Positions 15,806 through 24,408 of a DNA stretch of 64,000 bases are shown piece after piece; within the stretch, counting starts at the first letter, position 1; every line of letters begins with the position of its first letter. The notes beneath the pieces were generated by a model. That model was not told where the DNA came from. It was given only the letters and a program-made list of their open reading frames with translations, and searched no databases. The translations under genes were made by a program, and so were the position numbers. Location of the stretch: IMG/VR virus record IMGVR_UViG_3300043419_002186, positions 21,792 through 85,791 of that record, one strand, 5' to 3'. Source of the stretch: a virus.

Positions 15806-15999
15806 GCCTTGTCTCCCTGCGCCTTCTTCAGGCGGCGCACCTCGGCGTTCAGCCGACGCACCTCGACGAGCAGGGCTTCGAAGTTCTGCTTGTGAAGCTC
15901 GCGGAACCCCTCGTCACCCTCCTGCCACTCGTAGAACACCTTCCCCATGATTCGAAGCTGCTTCTCGGTCATGGGTGCCTTCGGCTTGAAGTTGCTCAT
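15799..15999 (-). CDS. Small coiled-coil hypothetical protein
   Basis: 66 residues with a C-terminal heptad-like helix ('LLVEVRRLNAEVRRLKKAQ'). Its ATG overlaps the stop of the upstream gene (ATGA). Function unknown. Confidence 0.55.
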   Translation of the reverse strand: MSNFKPKAPMTEKQLRIMGKVFYEWQEGDEGFRELHKQNFEALLVEVRRLNAEVRRLKKAQGDKAC

Positions 16000-16418
16000 G
16001 TCTCCTCCCGAATCGATTCGCGGACAGCGTGCTGCCCGCACTCGAAGCACACGGGCGTGTCGCCTTCCCACATGCAGCCCTGCTTCGCCTCGAAGACGCC
16101 GCAGGTGCACTCGAACCACTCCCCGACGACGAGCACCTTGCGTCTGCGGGGCCCGTACTTGGCGAAGGCCACGGGGACGCCCGCGTCACGGATGCGGACG
16201 AGGAGGGTCCGTCGAGAGCCCGCGTAACTGGAGGCGTACTGCTTTGCCTTGCCCCGCAGCCCCGTGCCGCTCCACGCCTCGTTGCCCGCGAGGATGCTGC
16301 ACTGATAGTCGCCCTGCGCGAAGGCCGACAGGTCGATGGGGTTGCCGAAGTGGACGACGTTCTTGCCGTCGTCGTGATGGGGGCTCAGGTGCCCCAGCTC
16401 GGGCATGTCGTAGCTCAT
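15996..16418 (-). CDS. Hypothetical protein with a C-terminal zinc ribbon
   Basis: 140 residues. A beta-rich domain ('GDYQCSILAGNEAWSGTGLRGKAKQY', 'TLLVRIRDAGVPVAFAKYG') is followed by 'CTCGVF...C...CFECGQH', a likely zinc ribbon. An exact palindrome at 16009 encodes 'RESIREE' at the end. It is translationally coupled to the 15799 gene. Confidence 0.6.
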   Translation of the reverse strand: MSYDMPELGHLSPHHDDGKNVVHFGNPIDLSAFAQGDYQCSILAGNEAWSGTGLRGKAKQYASSYAGSRRTLLVRIRDAGVPVAFAKYGPRRRKVLVVGEWFECTCGVFEAKQGCMWEGDTPVCFECGQHAVRESIREET

Positions 16419-16419
16419 G

Positions 16420-16929
16420 TCACTGCTCCTTGCGGGGAGTGCGCGCAGTCGGCCCCCCGCCGTGGCACTGCTTGCTGATGGCATCGACGGGGACGAGGCT
16501 CTCCTCGACGGAGGGGTCGTCCCACTTGACCTTCACGTTCTTGATGCAGCGCAGCGTGACCACCGCGACCACCTCGCCATGCAGGTGCCGCGTGGGCACG
16601 GGGCCGATGGCGTTGATGACCTGCACGCAGACGCGGTCGCCTTCCTTCGGGTCCGCGAGAGAGCCAGCGGCACGGGGGCACTCGTCGTCGTGCCCCTCAC
16701 CAACGAGGCACCAGCAGGAGACGTCCTGCGGACGCTTGGCGATGCCCCACTCGTTCCCCTTGTCGATGAGCGCGCTGCCGTCTCGGAAGACGTAGCGCGT
16801 CTGATGCCCCCGCGTGTCCACGAAGGCGCCATTGCCTGTCGCGAGTGTCTTGAGGTTCTGCCGTCCCACCGCGGGCGTGATGTGCGGTGTGCTGTCGATG
16901 CGCTTTGCGATGTGCTCTGCCTTGGTCAT
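16420..16929 (-). CDS. Hypothetical protein
   Basis: 169 residues, ATG 16929. It has a middle 'CWCLVGEGHDDECP' Cys/His cluster and a beta-rich C-terminal half ('GDRVCVQVINAIGP...GEVVAVVTLRCIKNVKVKWDD') that looks like a small barrel. No family is recognised. It ends two bases before the start of the next gene. Confidence 0.6.
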   Translation of the reverse strand: MTKAEHIAKRIDSTPHITPAVGRQNLKTLATGNGAFVDTRGHQTRYVFRDGSALIDKGNEWGIAKRPQDVSCWCLVGEGHDDECPRAAGSLADPKEGDRVCVQVINAIGPVPTRHLHGEVVAVVTLRCIKNVKVKWDDPSVEESLVPVDAISKQCHGGGPTARTPRKEQ

Positions 16930-16967
16930 TGGGGTGTTCCTGTCCGAATCGATTCGTAGGTTGGGTG

Positions 16968-18080
16968 TCACTCGTCCGTGCTGGTCATGTAGTCGGGGAC
17001 CTCTTCCATGCGGATGCGCGCCGCGGGCAGCAGCAGACGCCCGTCGGAGGGAAGCTCGAAGACGAGGCACGTCTTCCCCTTCTCGCTCACGCCGACACCG
17101 AACGTCGGCTTCGAGTCGAGCAGCAGCGCCGTCTGCAGGTCGAGGCCCTTGGCCACGTGGCAGAAGCCCTCGTCCGCCTCGGCGTCCTTCGCGAGGTCGA
17201 AGCCGTAGTTCTCCGACTTGCGGACGTTCCATGCGCTGGCGACACCCGACACGGTGAGCCCGTGCGGCGTCGAGACGAGGAGCGTGTAGTCGGCCTTCTC
17301 CTGCCTGTCGCGGGAGACCTTGCGCTCCTTCGCGTCGTGGTGCTCCTTCACGGGAGCGCTCATGCGCTTGGCCTTGTCGAGCGACTCGCGGCTGACGCGG
17401 GCGTAGGCGACGGGCTCAATCGAGGCCACGTCGAGCACCTCGCTGAAGTCGAACCACTCTTGCTCGCAGCGGATGGCGACGGTGGCGTGCGTCGTCGTGA
17501 AGCTGCTCGTCGTGTTGACGAACATGGTGTGCTCGACGTCATCGAAGCCGAAGCGGACGAGAGGGGCCCCGTAGTCGGGCATGCGCTCCTTCTCGGAGAG
17601 GGCGCGCCGGTAGTCGTACGTCTGCAGCATCGCGAGCGTGAAGGCGAGGCGAGGCACCGCGGCGAAGGCACCCTGCGTCTTCTCCGCGAGCAGGGGCAGC
17701 TCGCATGGGGCGATGAAGATGCGGTTGGGCGTGAAGGCCACCGCGGTCGTGCCGTTGAAGTAGAAGTAGCCGTCGCTGACGCAGGGCTCAGCGTCGTCGA
17801 TGGTGGCGAACGTGAGCCCCAGCAGCACGTCCTCGGGCAGCGTGTCGCACACCGCCTCCTTGAGGTCGGGAATCGGGATGGGGGACCCGCGGCTGTAGCT
17901 GCGCTCCGAGAAGGGCGTGAACGTCGAGAAGTTCGTGCCGTCGATGGTGAGCGTCACGTCGTGGCGCTCGTAGGTCGCGAGCTTCGAGGCCTTGTCCGCG
18001 GACCAGCTACCCACTGACGCGAGAGAGATGAGGCCACGTCCGAGAACGGCGTTCGTCTTGAGCTTCTTGATAAGTCCCAT
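16968..18080 (-). CDS. 370-residue hypothetical protein, beta-rich
   Basis: It alternates strands and helices throughout. The C-terminal part ('YTLLVSTPHGLTVSGVASAWNVRKSENYG...GKTCLVFELPSDGRLLLPAARI') has the rhythm of a DNA sliding-clamp domain, with a final hydrophobic strand, but no family signature is certain. There are no catalytic motifs, signal or membrane segment. If it is a clamp, it would partner the polymerase at 33190; that is a hypothesis for structure prediction. The leader has the GC hairpin and GGAG. Confidence 0.6.
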   Translation of the reverse strand: MGLIKKLKTNAVLGRGLISLASVGSWSADKASKLATYERHDVTLTIDGTNFSTFTPFSERSYSRGSPIPIPDLKEAVCDTLPEDVLLGLTFATIDDAEPCVSDGYFYFNGTTAVAFTPNRIFIAPCELPLLAEKTQGAFAAVPRLAFTLAMLQTYDYRRALSEKERMPDYGAPLVRFGFDDVEHTMFVNTTSSFTTTHATVAIRCEQEWFDFSEVLDVASIEPVAYARVSRESLDKAKRMSAPVKEHHDAKERKVSRDRQEKADYTLLVSTPHGLTVSGVASAWNVRKSENYGFDLAKDAEADEGFCHVAKGLDLQTALLLDSKPTFGVGVSEKGKTCLVFELPSDGRLLLPAARIRMEEVPDYMTSTDE

Positions 18081-18138
18081 CTGTCACTCCGTGCCCCGTG
18101 GGGCCTTGCAGGTCCCTCCCCCGCAGGGGAGGGCTCTG

Positions 18139-18150
18139 TGAATCGATTCG
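18139..18150. repeat. Palindrome copy abutting a stop codon
   Basis: TGAATCGATTCG ends at 18150 and the stop codon of the minus-strand gene begins at 18151. Upstream of it lies a hairpin (CCCTCCC...GGGAGGG, about 18113-18133). It is a clear case of the stop-palindrome-hairpin-leader unit. Confidence 0.9.
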
Positions 18151-19143
18151 CTACTTGTAGAGGCGCGTGGGGTTGTCGATGTGCGTCTTCTCGACCACCT
18201 TCTTCAGCACCACCTCGTTGTCCTTGCCCAGCGAGCGGATGCCCCACACGAACTCGATGACGGCACCCTTCGGCTTCTGCCTCGCGACGAGGTACTCGGG
18301 GACACCGTTCGCGTTCGGGCGGACAGCGAGGACGAGTGTCTCCTCCCCGAAGAGGCCCGCGAGCCCGGGCTTGCCCACCTTGAAGTACCAGTGGGGCGTG
18401 ACGTTGAAGGTCAGTTCGAGGGGCCGCTTCGAGCCTGTGCCCTTGCGCTCCCAGTACAGCGAGGGCACGGTGACTGCGCACTTCCCGCGCTTGGCCCGCT
18501 CAGCCGCCTCGTCGTTGTCGATGCGGAAGTCGTTCGCACGGGTCCCACATCGTGCGTAGGTAATGCCCGACTTCGGGGAGCGGTCACCTTTGCCCGCGGG
18601 GGCTCGGAAGCGGGCCTGTGTGAAGGCCTCCTTCGCGCAGGTCATCATCTGCTCGTACAGGCGCAGACGCACCTTTGACTCGGGGTCCATGCCCAGCGGC
18701 GTCGGCTTCGCTTCCTTCGCGGCCTTCCTGCGCTCCTCGGCGGCCTTGCCACGTGCCGCGATGAAGGGGTTCATCGCTTGCTCGCACGCACGCCTCGCGC
18801 CCAGCGGAAGCGCGCCTCCCGCGAGCTTCTCCAGCCGCTGCAGGACCTCGCTCATGTAGCTGTAGCTGAAGCTGCCACCCGTGGCCTCGACCTCCTTCTT
18901 CGTCTTGCCGTTGATGTCGCGGTTGATCCACTTGACCGCGAACCACTTGAGAGCCTCGACGTCGCGGACGGGGACACCCGCGGCCTCCCACATGAGCCAG
19001 CGCTGCTGCAGCGAGTGAAGCTCGGCGCGACCCGCACGTGTCGTCGCCTCGGGGAGCGCGACCTCGGGGGGCGTGTAGGTGGGCAGGTACATCGTCGGCC
19101 GTGAGAAGAGCGAGAGGTCGAACGTCAGTCGTGTCTTCGTCAT
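18151..19143 (-). CDS. 330-residue hypothetical protein
   Basis: Mostly alpha-helical in the middle, with a lysine-rich 'ARGKAAEERRKAAKEAK' stretch, then 'KSGITYARCGTRANDFRI', 'HWYFKVGKPGLAGLFGEETLVLAVR' and a C-terminal beta region. It could be a nucleic acid-associated protein, but no motif decides this. The leader contains GCCCCACGGGGC followed by GGAAAGGA. The gene sits downstream of the MoxR/VWA block and may belong to the same transcript. Confidence 0.6.
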   Translation of the reverse strand: MTKTRLTFDLSLFSRPTMYLPTYTPPEVALPEATTRAGRAELHSLQQRWLMWEAAGVPVRDVEALKWFAVKWINRDINGKTKKEVEATGGSFSYSYMSEVLQRLEKLAGGALPLGARRACEQAMNPFIAARGKAAEERRKAAKEAKPTPLGMDPESKVRLRLYEQMMTCAKEAFTQARFRAPAGKGDRSPKSGITYARCGTRANDFRIDNDEAAERAKRGKCAVTVPSLYWERKGTGSKRPLELTFNVTPHWYFKVGKPGLAGLFGEETLVLAVRPNANGVPEYLVARQKPKGAVIEFVWGIRSLGKDNEVVLKKVVEKTHIDNPTRLYK

Positions 19144-19187
19144 GTTGCGTCCTTTCCGCCCCGTGGGGCCTTGACGAATCGATTCGT

Positions 19188-19769
19188 TTACTTGCCGTAG
19201 TTGAGGATGCCGTTCAGTTCACCCTCGACGTCGTTGAGCCCCGCGTAGCGAGCCGCGAAGCAGCGGGCGAGCTGCTCCATCGTCACGGGAGACGTGCCCG
19301 TGTCGAGGCTCGCGTAGCCCCCCGTCTTGTAGGTAAGCGGAGGCACGGAGAGCTTCTTCTTGACGCCGAAGATGCGGTCGCCTCCGACGGCGGTCCTGAT
19401 GAAGCCGCCCGAAAACTCGGCGTAGCAGATGCCATCGTGTGCGAGGAAGACGAGCACGTGCGGCGCGTAGTCGGGGATCGTCGCGTGGTCAGCCCACAGT
19501 TCCCCCTCCTCGCCCTCGATGCCGAAGGGGACGAGGCGCCCGTAGTAGGTGTCGCACTCGTCGGTGCTCTTCAGCGACCTCACACGCCCCTTCTCACCCA
19601 GCGCGGCGTTGTCGGTGAAGTTGATGGCGAGGCCCACGCGGTTGAGGGCCTCGACGAGTTCCTGCACCGCGCCCGCGATGAGGTGGTTCTTGTCCTCGCG
19701 GTTCTGCTCGATCTGCGCCTTGGTGGCTCGGGCCTTGGCGAAGGCCTCGGTGAATGCGTTGCTGCCCAT
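19188..19769 (-). CDS. 193-residue hypothetical protein
   Basis: N-terminal helices ('AKARATKAQIEQNREDKNHLIAGAVQELVEAL') are followed by a beta-rich domain with 'FIRTAVGGDRIFGVKKKLSVPP'. No family is recognised. The leader shows GCCC-TACG-GGGC then AGGAAGGG before ATG. Palindrome copies lie on both sides, 19175 directly behind the stop and 19820 in the upstream gap. Confidence 0.6.
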   Translation of the reverse strand: MGSNAFTEAFAKARATKAQIEQNREDKNHLIAGAVQELVEALNRVGLAINFTDNAALGEKGRVRSLKSTDECDTYYGRLVPFGIEGEEGELWADHATIPDYAPHVLVFLAHDGICYAEFSGGFIRTAVGGDRIFGVKKKLSVPPLTYKTGGYASLDTGTSPVTMEQLARCFAARYAGLNDVEGELNGILNYGK

Positions 19770-19922
19770 GACTCTGCCCTTCCTGCCCCGTAGGGCTTGG
19801 CCGCTCAGGGCCCTGTTGGTGAATCGATTCGGGAGTCTTTCCCTCCTGCCGAAGGGCAGCGCGGTGAGTGCGCGCTACCCCTCCGCGGGAGGGGGCGAGA
19901 CCGAAGCCCCGCCCCACCCGTC

Positions 19923-20810
19923 CTACGCCTCGCTCGCGTCCTTCGCCTGTTGCGCGAGGCTCGCGGCGCGGGTCGCGGCCATCTGTGCGTCGTACATCTT
20001 CTGCCGCAGCGCTTCGAGCGAGCCACCCAGTGCCGACTCCCACACCGTGATCTGCTCCGCGACGTTCGCGACGGCCTCTGCCTGATTCGTGAGCCCCTTC
20101 GGGCCCGTCTTGCCCGCCTCGATCTTCTCGTAGGTCTCGTTGACGATGGCGTCCACCTTCGCGAGCGCCGTCGAGATGACCGACTGCAGGGTCCTCTCGT
20201 CACCCGTGACCGTGAAGGGGCGCGTCGTCACGCCGCCTCGCACCGCTTCGAGCGCGTCGGTGAGGGCGAACCACGTGGCGACCGACGACTGCGGGAGCCA
20301 GTAGGCGCCGCCTCCGTCGCGGATGCGGGTGCCCGCGAGGTTCTGCTGCGCCACCGTGGCGAGCGCCTCGGAGACGGCCGCGCCCTCGACCCGCTTGCGC
20401 GCCGCCTCGGTCGCCTCGACAAGCTCCAAGGCGAGGTGCGCGTCGTCGCATCGGACGACCTCGCCGCCGCTCGCGTTCTTCTCGACCCACGCCGACACCA
20501 CGTGGACGTGCTTGTTCGAGAGCCCGTCGTCCGCGGCGACCTCGTCCACCACCTCGTAGCCTCGGGGCGTCGGGGCCACGCGCCGGTTCTTCTTCGAGTA
20601 CTGCGCCACCAGCGCGGCGCGCAGCGCGTCCTTCAGCGTCCGCTGCGCGGGCGCCAGCTTGCCGAGACCCACCTTCGCGAAGGCGTCACCGACACCCTGC
20701 AGGTCAGCCTCGCCCGCGGGGGACCACGTGACGATGATGCCGCAGCCCTCGACCGTCCCAAGTGCACGCCCCTCGACCACCACCGCTTCACCGTTCAGTG
20801 CCTGTGCCAT
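19923..20810 (-). CDS. Conserved-type partner of the MoxR/VWA pair (DUF6744-like), function unknown
   Basis: 295 residues from ATG 20810. N-terminal 'EGCGIIVTWSPAGEADLQGVGDAFAKVGLGKLAPAQRTLKDALRAAL' and a helical, Ala-rich C-terminal half ('NQAEAVANVAEQITVWESALGGSLEALRQKM', coiled coil). I associate this architecture with DUF6744-type phage proteins that occur near AAA and VWA genes; this is from memory and not certain. It lies directly downstream of the VWA gene and shares the hairpin leader (GCCCC-TACG-GGGGC, 20824-20837). Confidence 0.6.
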   Translation of the reverse strand: MAQALNGEAVVVEGRALGTVEGCGIIVTWSPAGEADLQGVGDAFAKVGLGKLAPAQRTLKDALRAALVAQYSKKNRRVAPTPRGYEVVDEVAADDGLSNKHVHVVSAWVEKNASGGEVVRCDDAHLALELVEATEAARKRVEGAAVSEALATVAQQNLAGTRIRDGGGAYWLPQSSVATWFALTDALEAVRGGVTTRPFTVTGDERTLQSVISTALAKVDAIVNETYEKIEAGKTGPKGLTNQAEAVANVAEQITVWESALGGSLEALRQKMYDAQMAATRAASLAQQAKDASEA

Positions 20811-20893
20811 TGCTGTCTCCTCCGCCCCCGTAGGGGCATCGTGTCGGGCAACGAGCCGCCGCACCCCATGTGCGGCGACTCGCGCCCGTTCTT

Positions 20894-22441
20894 TCACTGC
20901 CCGTCGTCGAAGGCCTCGACCACGTCCCTCGCCCACGCGGGCGTCGGGGAGGACGACTTGCGGACGAGGACGACGACGACCTCGCCAGCACCCTGCGGCT
21001 TCGTCGCGGGCCACCCCGTGTCGCCGTCGGTGAGGACGAACGTCAAGTGAGGCTTCACCTTCGCGACCTGCGCCACGCCAGCGCCCATGTCGGTGCCGCC
21101 GCCGCCGACAAGCTGGTCTCGGATGTGCCCGACGACCTGCGACCCGTCCTTCAGCTTGACCGGCGTCGTCGGCCTCACGTCGCACGCGACCATGTAGGCC
21201 TCTTCGACGCCCCCCGCCTTGAGGATGCCGACGACCTCGCAGATGGAGTCGGTGATGCTCTTCGAGCCCATGGACCCCGACGTGTCGAAGACGAGGCCCA
21301 CGCGCACCTTCGGCTTGAAGAGCGAGGGGAGCACCATGCCGAAGTGCGCTCCCACGCGGCTCGGCTTCGTCATCGTGAAGTCGGTCGCGCCCTTCGCGAT
21401 GCCGATGCCGCGGCGGGTGATACTCGCGAGGCGGGCTCGCCAGTCCACCTTTGGCGGCTTGAGCACCTCTTCGGCCCACTGCTTGAGGCCCGCGGGCATG
21501 TCGCCTCGCCCCTGCTCCGCGTGCTTCTTGACCGCCTCCGCGGTCTGCTTTCGAATCGATTCGACCTCGTCGGGCGTGTAGCCGTTCGGCAGCGACTGCC
21601 CCGACGCCTTCGCGTCGTCGGCCAGCTTGTCGGTGTGCTCGGTGTCACCCGCGCAGCCGCCGCAGGAACGCTGCCCCGCGGGCTTCGGGGGCACGGGGAC
21701 CGGCTTCGAGCCGCCGCCCTGCCCGCTCTGCGGGGACTGCGCGCCGCCCTCGCCCTCGCCGTCGCCCTCGCCATCCTGCGGGTCGCCCTCGCCCTTCTCG
21801 CCCTGCCCGCTCTGCGGCTTGCTCTGCTGCTGCCCCTGCTGCGGCTTGCCCTGTCCACCCTGCTGCGGCTGCTGCGGAGGCGGCGGCTGCTGGGCCAGCT
21901 TCGCGATGACGGCGCGGTAGAGCGCGACGATGGACACCGTCTCCGCATTGCCGTCAATCGGGTCCACGTCAGCGTGCGTGAGCCCGTAGCGCTTGAGCAC
22001 ACTCTCGACGGTGACGAAGCCGCAGGTCTCGAAGTCGGCCTTCGTCTTGACGACGTGACCGAAGGGGCGCAGACGGCCGCCGCTCGCGATGATGACTTCG
22101 CGGAGGACGACGTTGCCGATGGCGTCGCCCAGTTCGTTCCACAGGCGACGGTGCTCGTCGGGGATGCACTGCGTGCGAGCCATGCCGAAGTGGTCGGGCA
22201 TGAGGTGGACGAGAATCTCATGCGCAATGTCCGCGGCCAGTTCCTCGGGCGCGATGGCCAGCGTGCGTGCCTCGTCGTGGAATATCTGCCGCTTCTCGTT
22301 CGCGGAGAAGCTCTTGCCGTAGTTCGGGACGTGGACGTACTGCAGAGCCTGAAGTTCCGGCTCGACGTACGGCATCGACTTGCGGATAAGCTGCCTTGCG
22401 ATGGCGAGTTGGTCGCCCACCGTCTTGCCCTTCATGGCCAT
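20894..22441 (-). CDS. VWA-domain protein with an N-terminal metallopeptidase-like region (DUF2201-like)
   Basis: 515 residues. The N-terminal domain contains 'IAHEILVHLMPDHFGMA': HE and following histidines are present, but the spacing is HExxxH, not classical HExxH, so peptidase activity is doubtful. A long Gln/Pro/Gly linker (about 185-265) separates it from the C-terminal VWA domain with the MIDAS motif 'DTSGSMGS', the threonine in 'GGGGTDMGAG' and 'VLTDGDT'. VWA proteins partner MoxR ATPases to remodel targets or load metals, and the MoxR gene lies directly upstream. An RNA-like hairpin element lies in the gap before the start. Confidence 0.85.
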   Translation of the reverse strand: MAMKGKTVGDQLAIARQLIRKSMPYVEPELQALQYVHVPNYGKSFSANEKRQIFHDEARTLAIAPEELAADIAHEILVHLMPDHFGMARTQCIPDEHRRLWNELGDAIGNVVLREVIIASGGRLRPFGHVVKTKADFETCGFVTVESVLKRYGLTHADVDPIDGNAETVSIVALYRAVIAKLAQQPPPPQQPQQGGQGKPQQGQQQSKPQSGQGEKGEGDPQDGEGDGEGEGGAQSPQSGQGGGSKPVPVPPKPAGQRSCGGCAGDTEHTDKLADDAKASGQSLPNGYTPDEVESIRKQTAEAVKKHAEQGRGDMPAGLKQWAEEVLKPPKVDWRARLASITRRGIGIAKGATDFTMTKPSRVGAHFGMVLPSLFKPKVRVGLVFDTSGSMGSKSITDSICEVVGILKAGGVEEAYMVACDVRPTTPVKLKDGSQVVGHIRDQLVGGGGTDMGAGVAQVAKVKPHLTFVLTDGDTGWPATKPQGAGEVVVVLVRKSSSPTPAWARDVVEAFDDGQ

Positions 22442-22474
22442 GTCGGACCTCCCGCCCCTTGGGGCGCTACCGTT

Positions 22475-22549
22475 GCGTGGGCTTGGGACCACGCTTGCGG
22501 GTTACACCGCGGAGTGAATCGATTCGGATTCACCCCGCGGCCCCTCACC
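22475..22549 (-). promoter_or_regulatory. Covarying intercistronic hairpin element, copy A (VWA gene leader)
   Basis: GCGTGG-GCTTGGGA-CCACGC (22475-22494) is followed by GCGG-gttaca-CCGC (22497-22510) and a GC stem around palindrome copy 22515, then CCCTCAC. Copies B, C and D keep the loop [AG]CTTGGGA and change both stem sides together. On the transcribed minus strand the loop reads TCCCAAGC. Confidence 0.7.
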
Positions 22550-22556
22550 GTTCGAC

Positions 22557-23666
22557 CTACGCGACCGTCTGAACCCCGAAGAGCTTCAGGTTCGCCGCCG
22601 CCTCGTTCTTCGTGCTGGCGCGGGGGTTGCCGCTCTTCGAGGAGCGCCACACCTGCAGCGGGCTCGAAGCGCTCGTCGCGAAGTCGCCCTGCCCGACGTT
22701 CGCCGCGGAGAGGATGACGCCCCACGCTGCATCGACGAGGAACTCCCGCTCCTTCGCGTTCGCGGCGAGCCCGTTCACGGCCTCGATGGCGCAGCCCGCG
22801 ATGACGGGGTACACGTAGTCGGGGCGCGACGCGTCGGGCTTCCAGTCCACCGCGCCCGTGAGGACGTCGCGGGGCTTGGGCAGGTTCGCGCTCTTGACGT
22901 ACTCACGGAACGGACGCCCGTGGCCCTTGCCCACCGTGGCAGAGACCAGTTCGAGCCCCGACTCGGGGTCGCCGTCGCGCAGCGCAGCCGCGTAGAGGGC
23001 GCACGCGGCGTCCCACGCACGCGGGGACGGCCACGCGCCGCTGCGCTTGGACTCGTCCGCGGGGAATGCGAGCAGGGCCTTCTCCCCGAAGTGCGAGACG
23101 TAGCCGCCGACAAGCTGCGCGGCTCGCTTGTCGAAGTCGTCGCCGTTGACGCGGTCGGTCATGAGCCACGTGGCCCACTCGGTCGGGCTCGGCACGTCGG
23201 CTTCGAGGTGGACGAGCCGGTTCGCCGCCGCGGGGGGCAGTTCGTTGCCCGCGGTCGTCATCTGCACGGGGTTCGCGGCGAGGACGATGCGCACGTCGGG
23301 GTGCAGGGGCACGTCGCCCACGACGCGTTCGAGGACGACGCGCAGCAGGGCGGACCACGTCGCGGGGCTCGCGAGCGTCGCCTCGTCAATAAACAGGGTG
23401 CCACCCTTCGAGAGCGCGGAGACCATGGTCGGCGCGAGCCGCTTGGTCTCGCCTTCCTGCGGGAAGGGGATGCCGCAGTAGTCGGTGGGGTCGGAGAGGG
23501 CGGGCATCGAGACCCACAGCGGGACACTGTCGGCCTTGGCGCCCCAGTAGCTGCGGTGCAGCGCCTTCATCATGGCGCTCTTGCCGATGCCGGGGGCACC
23601 GACGACGAACGGGACACGGTTCGCCTTCATCGAGAGCAGCGCGAGCTTCATCCAGTGGGTGGCCAT
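22557..23666 (-). CDS. MoxR-type AAA+ ATPase
   Basis: 369 residues, ATG 23666 after GGGAAGG. Walker A 'GAPGIGKS' (23-30), Walker B 'GGTLFIDEAT', sensor 1 'IVLAANP' and 'PPAAANRLVHLEAD', which is the arrangement of MoxR/RavA-like ATPases acting as chaperone-like motors on protein targets. The VWA partner gene follows 115 bp downstream. The C-terminal third is Ala-rich without known motifs. No other ATPase subunit is needed, since MoxR proteins form homohexamers. Confidence 0.88.
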   Translation of the reverse strand: MATHWMKLALLSMKANRVPFVVGAPGIGKSAMMKALHRSYWGAKADSVPLWVSMPALSDPTDYCGIPFPQEGETKRLAPTMVSALSKGGTLFIDEATLASPATWSALLRVVLERVVGDVPLHPDVRIVLAANPVQMTTAGNELPPAAANRLVHLEADVPSPTEWATWLMTDRVNGDDFDKRAAQLVGGYVSHFGEKALLAFPADESKRSGAWPSPRAWDAACALYAAALRDGDPESGLELVSATVGKGHGRPFREYVKSANLPKPRDVLTGAVDWKPDASRPDYVYPVIAGCAIEAVNGLAANAKEREFLVDAAWGVILSAANVGQGDFATSASSPLQVWRSSKSGNPRASTKNEAAANLKLFGVQTVA

Positions 23667-23722
23667 CGTCTCTACCTTCCCGCCCCGTAGGGCGCGCACC
23701 GTGCGGCATGCACGGTGACCGT

Positions 23723-23791
23723 GACTGGACTTGGGACCAGTCGGTGCGGTTACGCCGCGGGGCGAATCGATTCACCCCGCGGTCCCTCACG
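23723..23791 (-). promoter_or_regulatory. Covarying intercistronic hairpin element, copy B (MoxR leader)
   Basis: GACTGG-ACTTGGGA-CCAGTC (23723-23742), GCGG-ttacg-CCGC (23746-23758), then CCGCGGGG and CCCCGCGG (23755-23762, 23775-23782) enclosing CGAATCGATTCA as the loop: a perfect 8-bp stem presenting the palindrome. It ends in TCCCTCAC like the other copies. Confidence 0.72.
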
Positions 23792-23797
23792 CTTCTC

Positions 23798-24283
23798 TCA
23801 CTCCCCCTGCTCGGGGTCGCCAAGCCCCGCCGCGAGCATGAGTTCGCGGACGACGACGGCGTAGCTGTTCTCCGAGTCCATCTGCCCCCACGCGTGCTGC
23901 AGCGACTCGGCCAGCATGCGCCAGTCTCGCCCCGTGAGCGTCACGCTGCGCGTCTGCGGCTGCGCGTCGAGGCGCCGCTGCTGCTCGGCGCGGGCCCTGT
24001 CCGCGGCCACCTCGGCGTGCCGCTTGTAGTGCGCGAGAATGCGGGCGACGAGGCTCTCGGTCTCCTTTATCCCGTGACGCTCTTCCCGATGAAGCAGCGA
24101 GTCGAGGTGGTCGTCGAAGGCGACCGCGTCGCAGAAGAGCAGGGTGACCTTGTCTTCGAGTTCGTCTCGCGCAGCGTCATCGAGCTTCGCCGCGGCTCGG
24201 ACCATGCGGCGGCCGATGAAGAGGGCACGGTTTATGATGCGGTCCTGCGTGTCGTTCGCGAGCGTGTGCTGCTGCGTGTCCAT
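23798..24283 (-). CDS. Helical hypothetical protein
   Basis: 161 residues, almost entirely alpha-helical and charged, with 'EDKVTLLFCDAVAFDDHLDSLLHREERHG' and 'YKRHAEVAADRARAEQQRRLDAQPQTRSVTLTGRDWRML'. No known family. It sits between the ParB-like and MoxR genes and shares their leader type (GCCC-TTCG-GGGC, then AGGAAGG). Confidence 0.6.
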   Translation of the reverse strand: MDTQQHTLANDTQDRIINRALFIGRRMVRAAAKLDDAARDELEDKVTLLFCDAVAFDDHLDSLLHREERHGIKETESLVARILAHYKRHAEVAADRARAEQQRRLDAQPQTRSVTLTGRDWRMLAESLQHAWGQMDSENSYAVVVRELMLAAGLGDPEQGE

Positions 24284-24333
24284 GTGCTGCCTTCCTGCCC
24301 CGAAGGGCCACCCGCCGACGCGGCGGGGACGAC

Positions 24334-24402
24334 GGACGGACTTGGGACCGTCCTGTGCGGTTACACCGCGGCGAACCGAATCGATTCACCACGGCCCCTC
24401 AC
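24334..24402 (-). promoter_or_regulatory. Covarying intercistronic hairpin element, copy C
   Basis: GGACGG-ACTTGGGA-CCGTCC (24334-24353), GCGG-ttaca-CCGC (24357-24369), the palindrome variant CGAATCGATTCA at 24377, and the CCCTCAC tail. An additional stem CCCGCCG-acg-CGGCGGG precedes it at about 24311-24327. It lies in the leader of the gene at 23798. Confidence 0.7.
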
Positions 24403-24408
24403 GCTTGG

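Noticed and set aside
16887-18017. 376-codon plus-strand open frame
   Set aside because: Antisense shadow of the 370-residue gene at 16968; low-complexity R/V/L/E composition, no ribosome binding site.
20894-22441. Active zinc metallopeptidase in the VWA protein
   Set aside because: The motif is HExxxH and not HExxH, so catalytic activity is not claimed.
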